DNA of 39,271 nt from Candidatus Sumerlaeota bacterium (GTDB taxonomy: Bacteria > Sumerlaeota > Sumerlaeia > SLMS01), in contig SLMS01000243.1 in the NCBI GenBank assembly GCA_007133495.1, positions 1 to 39,271 on the forward strand, read 5' to 3'. Both the position numbers and the translations under genes were made by a program. The notes beneath the pieces are model-generated. The model was not told the DNA's origin and did no database searches. It was given only the letters and a program-made list of their open reading frames with translations. Positions 32,710 through 39,271 of this stretch are shown in pieces (within the stretch, counting starts at the first letter, position 1; each line of letters opens with the position of its first letter).

Positions 32710-33357
32710 TTACTTGTCGTTGTCTTCTTTGGGGAAGACCTCGCCGCGGAAGACCCATGCCTTCACGCCGATGACGCCGGACTTGGTGTGGGCTTCGCCG
32801 AGCCCGTAGTCGATGTCCGCGCGCAGGGTGTGCAGCGGCACGCGCCCTTCCCGGTACCATTCGGTGCGGCTCATTTCCGAGCCGCCGAGCCGGCCGGAGC
32901 ATTGAATTTTCACGCCCAAGGCCCCGTCCTTCATGCAGGCCTGCACGGTCTTCTTCATGGCCCGGCGGAAAGAGATGCGGCGCATAAGCTGGCCGGCGAC
33001 GTTTTCCGCCACAAGCTGGGCGTTGAGGTTCGGGCGCTTCACCTCCTCGATGGTCACCACGACTTCCTTGCCGCCGGTCAGGTTCTTCAGAGCCGTGCGG
33101 AGCTGATCGATGGACTCCCCCTTCTTGCCGATCACGATCCCCGGGCGGGCCGTGTGGATGGTGACCTTCGCCTTGCGCGTGGCACGTTCGATCTCCACGT
33201 GGGAGATGCCCGCGTGGTGGAACTGCTTTTTGATGAGCTTGCGGATCGCAATGTCCTCGTGGAGCAGCTCCTTGTAGTTTTTCGGCGAGTAGGCGCGGGT
33301 GCGCCAGTCCTTGATGACGCCGAGGCGAAAGCCGTAGGGGTGAATTTTCTGACCCAA
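32710..33357 (-). CDS. rpsC: 30S ribosomal protein S3
   Basis: S3 lines the mRNA entry tunnel. The 215 residues hold the family start ([20 protein letters not shown]), the KH domain with [20 protein letters not shown], and the C-terminal core [20 protein letters not shown] then [20 protein letters not shown]. The start is TTG at 33357: family alignment puts Gly-Gln-Lys-Ile right after it and AGGAGG stands 8 nt upstream. The frame is open further upstream to an ATG at 33468, but that lies inside the rplV gene and has no signal. Confidence 0.96.
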   Translation of the reverse strand: MGQKIHPYGFRLGVIKDWRTRAYSPKNYKELLHEDIAIRKLIKKQFHHAGISHVEIERATRKAKVTIHTARPGIVIGKKGESIDQLRTALKNLTGGKEVVVTIEEVKRPNLNAQLVAENVAGQLMRRISFRRAMKKTVQACMKDGALGVKIQCSGRLGGSEMSRTEWYREGRVPLHTLRADIDYGLGEAHTKSGVIGVKAWVFRGEVFPKEDNDK

Positions 33358-33409
33358 AGTGTGTGACCTCCTGGTGTCCTTTCCTTGGAGAGGGGTGCTG
33401 CGCGGTTTT

Positions 33410-33784
33410 CTATTCTTCCACGAGGGCGATCTGGATGTGGCACTGGCGCTTTCTGATGCGCACGGCACGGCCCATGGCGGCCGGGCGGATGCGCTTGATC
33501 ATGGGAGCGTCGTTGACGATGGCCTCGCCGATGATGAGCGATTCGGGGTGGGGATGGACTTCGCGCGCCGAGGCGATTGCGGCCAGCAGCGAGCGGCGCA
33601 CGTAGGGCACCGCCGAGGGGCGCTGGTTGAACTGCAGTATTTCCAGAGCCTCGCCGGCAGTCTTGCCGCGGATCGCGTCCACCACGTAGCGCGCCTTGCG
33701 CGCCGAGCAGCGGACGAACCGGGCCAGGGACTTGCCCCGGATTTCCCTGCCGTCGTTGGTCAGTGTTTTTGTCACGCTCGCCAT
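33410..33784 (-). CDS. rplV: 50S ribosomal protein L22
   Basis: L22 forms part of the constriction of the exit tunnel with its long beta hairpin. The 124 residues contain [20 protein letters not shown] and [20 protein letters not shown], then the hairpin [20 protein letters not shown] and [11 protein letters not shown]. The hairpin retains the Arg-rich, Gly-containing tip, so there is no obvious macrolide-resistance deletion. It lies 48 nt after rpsS. Confidence 0.98.
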   Translation of the reverse strand: MASVTKTLTNDGREIRGKSLARFVRCSARKARYVVDAIRGKTAGEALEILQFNQRPSAVPYVRRSLLAAIASAREVHPHPESLIIGEAIVNDAPMIKRIRPAAMGRAVRIRKRQCHIQIALVEE

Positions 33785-33832
33785 CTGCGATACTCTCCTG
33801 AGAAGGTTCCGCGAATCGTAGTGTTGCGCCGC

Positions 33833-34111
33833 TTAGCGCGTGGTCTTGGCTGTCTTCCCGCCGTGCGAGCGGAAGGAGCGTGTGAGGGCGAATTCCCCCA
33901 GCTTGTGCCCCACCATGTGCTCGGTGACGAAAACCGGAACGAAGGCCTTGCCATTATGGACCGCGATGGTGTGGCCGATCATCTCCGGGGTGATCGTGGA
34001 GCGGCGCGACCATGTCTTGATCGCCCGTTTTTCGTTCTTTGCGTTCAGCGCCTCCACCTTCTCCAAGAGGTGGTAGTCCACGAAGGGAGGCTTTTTGAGT
34101 GAACGGCTCAT
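33833..34111 (-). CDS. rpsS: 30S ribosomal protein S19
   Basis: S19 sits in the 30S head and pairs with S13 near the A-site finger. The 92 residues follow the family exactly: [60 protein letters not shown] and [20 protein letters not shown]. The start is ATG at 34111. It lies between rplB and rplV. Confidence 0.98.
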   Translation of the reverse strand: MSRSLKKPPFVDYHLLEKVEALNAKNEKRAIKTWSRRSTITPEMIGHTIAVHNGKAFVPVFVTEHMVGHKLGEFALTRSFRSHGGKTAKTTR

Positions 34112-34171
34112 GCGGTGGTTCCTCTTCTGGCGTTCTTCGTTGGGCGGTGATGCGGCCCGCTCGGGGCCGGG

Positions 34172-34999
34172 TTACTTGGTGCGGCGCTTGATGATGAGGG
34201 CGCTGCTTTTCTTCTTCTTTTTGCGGGTGGCCAGACCCTTGGCCTTCTGCCCCCAGGGGGAGCAGGGCTGCCGGCCGCCGGAGGAGCGGCCTTCGCCGCC
34301 GCCCATCGGGTGGTCCACCGGGTTCATGGTGACGCCGCGGTTGTGCGGCCGCTTGCCGAGCCAGCGCTTGCGCCCGGCCTTGCCGAGGCTGACCAGCTCG
34401 TGGTCCTGATTGCCGACCTGGCCGATCGTGGCGCGGCATTCCGAGCGCACCACGCGCACTTCACCCGAGGGGAGGCGCAGGGTCGCCATGGCGCCTTCGC
34501 GGGCGAGGAGCATGACATTGTTGCCGGCCGAGCGCGCCAACTGGCCGCCGCCGCGCGGGCGGAGTTCGACGTTGTGGACCGTCGTACCGACGGGAATCTT
34601 CGAGAGCGGAAGGCAGTTGCCGACCCGGATTTCGGCCTCGGGGCCGTTCATCACCTTGGCCCCCACCTTCAGCCCGCGCGGGGCGAGGATGTAGGCCTTC
34701 TCCCCGTCGAGGTAGTGGAGCAGGGCGATATGGGCCGAGCGGTACGGATCGTATTCGATCGCGGCGACCTTGGCCGGGACGCCGTCCTTGCGCCGCTTGA
34801 AATCGACTTTGCGGTAGAGCCGCTTGTGCCGGCCGCCGCGGAAGCGGCTGGTGATCCGGCCGTGGTGGTTGTGCCCCGCCTTGTAGGGCAGGCGCTCGAG
34901 GAGCGACTTCTCCGGCTCCTTCTTCGTCAGATCGCTGAAATCCAGCGAGGTGAGCGTGCGCCGCGATGGGGTGTATGGCCGATAACGTTTGATGGGCAT
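34172..34999 (-). CDS. rplB: 50S ribosomal protein L2
   Basis: L2 is needed for subunit joining and peptidyl transfer. The 275 residues contain [60 protein letters not shown] and the catalytic-region segment [20 protein letters not shown], whose conserved His ([10 protein letters not shown]) is intact. The Lys-rich end ([14 protein letters not shown]) is usual. The start is ATG at 34999; it lies 27 nt after rplW. Confidence 0.98.
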   Translation of the reverse strand: MPIKRYRPYTPSRRTLTSLDFSDLTKKEPEKSLLERLPYKAGHNHHGRITSRFRGGRHKRLYRKVDFKRRKDGVPAKVAAIEYDPYRSAHIALLHYLDGEKAYILAPRGLKVGAKVMNGPEAEIRVGNCLPLSKIPVGTTVHNVELRPRGGGQLARSAGNNVMLLAREGAMATLRLPSGEVRVVRSECRATIGQVGNQDHELVSLGKAGRKRWLGKRPHNRGVTMNPVDHPMGGGEGRSSGGRQPCSPWGQKAKGLATRKKKKKSSALIIKRRTK

Positions 35000-35026
35000 G
35001 GTTTCGTAGCCTTCCCGATTCGTTCC

Positions 35027-35332
35027 TTAGACGAGTTCGATCTGCTGGCCCTCGGCCAGGGTGACGACGGCTTTCTTGACGTCGGCCCGCTTGCCGGGCT
35101 TGGCGCCGCGCAGGCGCGGGCGGTGCACCTTCCCCTTGTGGGTGGTGGTGTTGACGCTGGCGACCTTGACGCCGTAGGCGGCCTCGACGGCCCAGCGGAT
35201 TTCGCGTTTGTTGGCGGACTTGTGCACGTGGAACGTGTACTGATGATGTCCGGCACCGGTGCCGCCCGCGAGGTTGAGCGATTTCTCGGTCAGGATCGGG
35301 CGGAGGAGTATTTCGTAGGGGCTCTTGCTCAT
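35027..35332 (-). CDS. rplW: 50S ribosomal protein L23
   Basis: L23 is the tunnel-exit protein that docks trigger factor and SRP. The 101 residues show the family pattern ILLRPILTEKS at the start, then YTFHVHKSANKREIRWAVEA, AYGVKVASVNTTTHKGKVHR and KAVVTLAEGQQIELV. The start ATG at 35332 overlaps the rplD stop by one base (TGATG); a GTG directly before it is an alternative. The Gly-rich loop (LAGGTGAGHHQ) is longer than in E. coli. Confidence 0.96.
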   Translation of the reverse strand: MSKSPYEILLRPILTEKSLNLAGGTGAGHHQYTFHVHKSANKREIRWAVEAAYGVKVASVNTTTHKGKVHRPRLRGAKPGKRADVKKAVVTLAEGQQIELV

Positions 35333-35979
35333 CACTTCAGCAGCCTTTCTTCGAGGGCTTCGGCGGCCTCGCGCGTGAGGACGAGCGCCTCGCAGGTCAG
35401 CAGGTCGAAGATCGACAGGGCGCCCGCGATCTCCACGCGTGCCGGGGCTTCGGCGGAGCCGGCCAGATTGCGCGTCGCGCGGAGCAGCGGCTCGTTCTTC
35501 TCCCTGGTGACGAAGAGCGTCTTCTTCCCCTTGAGCCCGAGCCGTTCGAGAAGCGCGACAACTTCCTTTGTCTTCGGGTTCGCCTCGAAGTCGAGCGATT
35601 CAAGGATGTGAATCTCCCCGGCTTCGAGCTTGGAGGAGAGCAGGGCGCGGTAGGCGCCGCGGCGTTTGCGGCGGTTGACTTTCTCGCGATAGGAGCGGGG
35701 AAGCGGGCCGAAGATGACCGCGCCTCCGCGCCAAAGCGGCGAGCGGATGGAGCCGGCGCGGGCGCGCCCGGTTCCCTTCTGCCTCCAGGGCTTCTTCCCA
35801 CCGCCACGCACGTGCGCGCGCGTCTTTGTGGAGTGCGTGCCCTGACGCTGGTTTGCCATGTAGGCGTTGTAAACTTCACGGACCAGCACAGCGTGGCGCT
35901 TTGCCTCGAATACTTCGGGGCGGAGTTCGATGTCTCCGGCGTCGGCGCCTTGCTGGTTCTTGACGGTCAGCTTAGCCAT
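35332..35979 (-). CDS. rplD: 50S ribosomal protein L4
   Basis: L4 reaches into the exit tunnel and, in E. coli, represses the S10 operon. The 215 residues have VREVYNAYMANQRQGTHSTK, the tunnel loop TRAHVRGGGKKPWRQKGTGR then ARAGSIRSPLWRGGAVIFGP, and a Rossmann-like C-terminal half. The conserved KPWRQKGTGRAR loop is intact, so no macrolide-type change is seen. ATG 35979 is the family start (MAKLTVKNQQG); AGGAAGGA lies upstream. It lies 20 nt after rplC. Confidence 0.97.
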   Translation of the reverse strand: MAKLTVKNQQGADAGDIELRPEVFEAKRHAVLVREVYNAYMANQRQGTHSTKTRAHVRGGGKKPWRQKGTGRARAGSIRSPLWRGGAVIFGPLPRSYREKVNRRKRRGAYRALLSSKLEAGEIHILESLDFEANPKTKEVVALLERLGLKGKKTLFVTREKNEPLLRATRNLAGSAEAPARVEIAGALSIFDLLTCEALVLTREAAEALEERLLK

Positions 35980-35999
35980 TGGTTTGCCTGATTCCTTCC

Positions 36000-36641
36000 T
36001 CAACTGGCCTGGCGGGCGGGCTTGCCCTTGCGGATGATGACGTATCCGCCGTTGGCACCGGGTACCGAGCCCTTGACCATGATGATGTTGCGCGCGTTGT
36101 CGGTCTTGACCACCTTGAGGTTGCGGGTGGTGACGCGCTCGGCGCCGTAGCGGCCGGGCGAGGGCTTGCCTTTGAAGACGCGCGAGGGGTCTGAGGCGCC
36201 GCCCATCGAGCCCGGCCGGTTATGGTACATCGAGCCGTGGCTGCGCGGACCGGGGCTGGAGCCGTGGCGCTTGCGCACCGAGGCGAAGCCGCGCCCTTTG
36301 CTGTTTCCCGTGACGTGGACGCTCTCGCCCTCCTCGAACATGGAGACCGAGAGGGTCTGGCCGACTTCGAGATCGGCGGTCTCCTCGCCCCGGATTTCGC
36401 GGACGAAGCGGACCGGTGCGGTGCCCGCCTTACGGAAGTGCCCGGCATCGGGCCGGTTGGTCTTCCGCTCGGGCTTGAGATCGAAGCCGAGCTGAACGGC
36501 GTCGTACCCGTCGGTATCGGCCGTGCGCTTCTGGATCACCGGGCAGGGGCCTGCCTCGATGAGTGTAACGGGGATGATGGCGCCCTTCTCGTCGAAGAGC
36601 TGCGTCATCCCGATTTTCTTTCCTAGTAGTCCGAGTGGCAT
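36000..36641 (-). CDS. rplC: 50S ribosomal protein L3
   Basis: L3 helps form the peptidyl transferase centre. The 213 residues begin MPLGLLGKKIGMTQLFDEKG and include GNSKGRGFASVRKRHGSSPG, SHGSMYHNRPGSMGGASDPS and RVFKGKPSPGRYGAERVTTR then NLKVVKTDNARNIIMVKGSV. The K-G-x-x-P-G-x-x-G loop is intact. ATG 36641 follows GGAGG at good spacing and matches the family start; the frame is open upstream without support. It lies 76 nt after rpsJ. Confidence 0.98.
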   Translation of the reverse strand: MPLGLLGKKIGMTQLFDEKGAIIPVTLIEAGPCPVIQKRTADTDGYDAVQLGFDLKPERKTNRPDAGHFRKAGTAPVRFVREIRGEETADLEVGQTLSVSMFEEGESVHVTGNSKGRGFASVRKRHGSSPGPRSHGSMYHNRPGSMGGASDPSRVFKGKPSPGRYGAERVTTRNLKVVKTDNARNIIMVKGSVPGANGGYVIIRKGKPARQAS

Positions 36642-36717
36642 ACTTCCCGGAACCTCCGTTCTTTCGCCTGCCGGCGGCCTTTGGGGTGTTCCCGTGGCGT
36701 TCAACATGGCGTCATCG

Positions 36718-37032
36718 TCAGGACGTCAGCTTGATCTCCACGTAAACGCCGGCTGGGAGATCGAGGCTTTGCAGTTCGTCGAGTGTTTTCTGCGGTGGAT
36801 CGACAAGGTCGATAAGGCGCTTGTGCCGGCGCATTTCGAACTGTTCGCGGCTCTTCTTGTCGCCGTTGGGCGAGCGGTTGACCGTGTATCGCTGCCGGCG
36901 CGTTGGGAGGGGAACCGGCCCCGCCACCGAGGCGCCCGTTGTCCGTGCGGTGTCCACGATCGAACCCACCGAGGTGTCAAGCAGCCGGCTGTCGAAAGAC
37001 CAGAGATTGATGCGTATGACCTGACTTGCCAT
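36718..37032 (-). CDS. rpsJ: 30S ribosomal protein S10
   Basis: S10 is in the 30S head and, as NusE, pairs with NusB in antitermination. The 104 residues read [40 protein letters not shown] then [20 protein letters not shown] and [20 protein letters not shown]. The family usually has KIRIRLKAFDHRLID; here [10 protein letters not shown] is a moderate variation, and Lys-Lys-Ser-Arg-Glu-Gln-Phe-Glu is retained. It is the first ribosomal-protein gene after tuf, separated by 98 nt containing a strong hairpin. Confidence 0.96.
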   Translation of the reverse strand: MASQVIRINLWSFDSRLLDTSVGSIVDTARTTGASVAGPVPLPTRRQRYTVNRSPNGDKKSREQFEMRRHKRLIDLVDPPQKTLDELQSLDLPAGVYVEIKLTS

Positions 37033-37073
37033 TTTCGGGTGCGGTTCCTTCCCTTGTTGAATCGGACAGAGAA

Positions 37074-37108
37074 CTGGGGCGGGGAGCTTTCGGCTTTCCC
37101 CGCCCCAG
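37074..37108 (-). terminator. Strong hairpin between tuf and rpsJ (partial terminator or processing site)
   Basis: CTGGGGCGGGGA (37074-37085) and TCCCCGCCCCAG (37097-37108) form a perfect 12-bp stem with an 11-nt loop in the 98-nt tuf-rpsJ gap. On the minus strand it is followed by TTCTCTGTCC, which has no clean T run. It may partly terminate transcription or stabilise the tuf mRNA 3' end, uncoupling abundant EF-Tu from ribosomal proteins. Confidence 0.55.
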
Positions 37109-37130
37109 GGTTGATTTTCCGGGGGCCCGG

Positions 37131-38321
<1,191 letters not shown>

Positions 38322-38684
38322 TTCTTGCCCCCAAGAACTTTGGTTTTGGACTTACTTCGCCCCGCCTTGGGCGGGAGTACTCCGTTTTTTGGATGCCGGT
38401 GGCACGCTGGCCGGCCGGGACCCCGCGCCGCCGGTTGCGCCCTGCCGTTTTTGCTGCTGGCGGGGCCCGGTCGGGCGTTTTTCTGAAGAATCGGTTGGGA
38501 AGGGCGGCTGGGCACACGATAACCCGCCACTGCGTTTGCTCGTGGCGAGTCGCGGGTGCGGAAGGCGCCCTCGTCTTCCGGCTTCTCCAGGGCGGTGGCC
38601 GTCTCCGGCCGTGCCGTGGGGAGGGAGTCCACGGCCCGCTTGCGGCTTCTCGGGTTGGGAACCGTCCTCGCCGCAGGGTGCGTG

Positions 38685-38713
38685 AACGTATGGAGCCCCC
38701 TATCGCGAGTCAA
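38685..38713 (-). promoter_or_regulatory. Sigma70-type promoter of the tuf-S10-spc-alpha superoperon
   Basis: On the minus strand TTGACT (38713-38708) and TACGTT (38690-38685) are separated by exactly 17 nt. It is the best promoter-like pair in the window. Transcription should begin near 38678. A terminator-like hairpin for the upstream DUF1015 gene lies just before it. Confidence 0.65.
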
Positions 38714-38720
38714 CAGCAAA

Positions 38721-38750
38721 GCGGCTGCGGAATGTGCTTTTTTCCGCCGC
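38721..38750 (-). terminator. Terminator-like hairpin after the DUF1015 gene
   Basis: On the minus strand GCGGCGGAA and TTCC-GCA-GCCGC pair (GCGGC/GCCGC plus GGAA/TTCC with a 3-nt bulge), followed by TTTGCTG. It lies 23 nt after the DUF1015 stop and immediately upstream of the tuf promoter. The T tract is short. Confidence 0.5.
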
Positions 38751-38773
38751 TTTTCGCCCTCTCCCGCGAAGCC

Positions 38774-39271
38774 TTATCCGAAGCCCACCTGGAGGTCCCG
38801 CAGAACCAGGCCGCTTTGGATCTTCGGGTAGTAGTAGGTGGTGTTGTGCGGCATCAGCTCGCCGTTTTCCGCGACCTGAATGGCCTGTTCCTTCTCGATG
38901 GGGTTGAGGAGGAAGGCCACGCAGCCCTTGCGCTTGCGGACGAGAGAAAGCGCCTCGCCGATCCGCCGGGTGTAGATGATGTCGTCGTCGTCCAGCTCCA
39001 CCTCCGGGTTGCCGATCCATCCCTGAGCAATGATGAACTGATGGAGGATCGTGATGTCCTGGCTGCGGACGAGGTCGGACATGAACTCCGCGTCGATCAT
39101 TTCCTCCAAATCGGCGTTTTTCTTGAGCTTTAGCTCGAAGGCCTGGCCGGAGGGGAGAACCATGACAAAGCGGCTCGGGCTGCCCTTGCGCCCTTCGAGG
39201 TGCTTTTGGGCAAGGGCGGTGGACTTTTCCTCGTCGGCCAGGTCGAGCTGGAACTCTTTGACGTCGAAGTA
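38774..39271 (-). CDS. DUF1015-family protein, 5' end outside window
   Basis: The frame is open from the right edge to the stop at 38774, giving the last 165 residues. It begins YFDVKEFQLDLADEEKS at the edge; a Met at 39163 is internal, not a start. The C-terminal part GCVAFLLNPIEKEQAIQVAE then NGELMPHNTTYYYPKIQSGL and VLRDL is the conserved DUF1015 tail. The family consists of about 400-residue uncharacterised cytoplasmic proteins, in some genomes next to serine/phosphoglycerate dehydrogenase (serA) genes; whether that holds here lies outside the window. There is no firm function. Confidence 0.88.
   Translation of the reverse strand, partial: YFDVKEFQLDLADEEKSTALAQKHLEGRKGSPSRFVMVLPSGQAFELKLKKNADLEEMIDAEFMSDLVRSQDITILHQFIIAQGWIGNPEVELDDDDIIYTRRIGEALSLVRKRKGCVAFLLNPIEKEQAIQVAENGELMPHNTTYYYPKIQSGLVLRDLQVGFG

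Larger units (their letters stand above)
38322..38773 (-). other. 452-nt leader and promoter region upstream of tuf, no gene
   Basis: No coding sequence or tRNA was found. The region contains the promoter described at 38685-38713, so about 355 nt of it would be transcribed as a leader before tuf. The leader has several GC-rich inverted repeats, for example CCCGCC/GGCGGG near 38363-38379 and GCCC/GGGC followed by GTTTTT near 38466-38485 on the plus strand. No recognised riboswitch or ribosomal-protein binding structure was identified by eye. Confidence 0.6.

Noticed and set aside
33358-33468. An ATG start for rpsC at 33468
   Set aside because: It would add 37 residues unlike any S3, partly inside rplV. 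The TTG at 33357 has an ideal Shine-Dalgarno and the family's N terminus.
38466-38485. Hairpin GCCC-GGTC-GGGC followed by GTTTTT on the plus strand
   Set aside because: It looks like a small terminator, but no plus-strand gene precedes it. It lies in the tuf leader and is probably chance in a GC-rich leader.

Overview
This is a high-GC (I estimate 63-64%) bacterial chromosome segment from an organism with FtsZ-ring division (ZapA), menaquinone made by the futalosine route (MqnD), type IV pilus machinery (PilT-like ATPase) and muropeptide recycling or sugar-phosphate control (MurQ/GKRP-like protein). I cannot name the organism. The mix of a single-chain GlyRS, a GTP-dependent PEP carboxykinase, a mitochondrial-type PDH kinase homologue and a double-SIS GKRP-like protein suggests a little-studied, possibly uncultivated phylum. 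Taxonomy would have to come from the ribosomal proteins.

Positions 1-7585 (plus strand): the end of a DUF1232 gene, a secreted YceI-like protein, a polytopic membrane protein, then a tight pair made of a mitochondrial-type pyruvate/branched-chain dehydrogenase kinase homologue and L-serine dehydratase. A PilT-like ATPase, a lipase-like hydrolase and MqnD follow, closed by a strong hairpin. Positions 7668-12207: zapA and a coiled-coil partner (minus), an FHA protein (plus), then glyS and two exported or membrane-anchored unknowns (minus). Positions 12381-15178: a DPM1-like glycosyltransferase (plus), an AbiEi/AbiEii type IV toxin-antitoxin locus whose toxin gene is broken twice, and a small secreted protein.

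Positions 15318-20317 (minus): pckG, then upstream of it a 3-hydroxyacyl-CoA dehydrogenase and a 590-residue double-SIS protein that looks like animal glucokinase regulatory protein. Positions 20528-38321 (minus): one unbroken 17.8 kb ribosomal superoperon, tuf-S10-spc-alpha, in classical order but with no rpsN (S14) between rplE and rpsH. It has a good promoter about 360 nt upstream of tuf and a strong terminator after rplQ. A partial DUF1015 gene closes the window.

The central-carbon genes cluster around the pyruvate/PEP node: serine to pyruvate (sdaA), oxaloacetate to PEP (pckG), a putative kinase of a 2-oxoacid dehydrogenase, and a GKRP-like sugar-phosphate-binding protein. The most striking content is the presence, within 18 kb, of bacterial relatives of two regulators best known from animal fuel metabolism. 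A second genome-scale signal is the octamer GTATAGAC, found eight times in the first 14.2 kb in several reading frames and once between genes.
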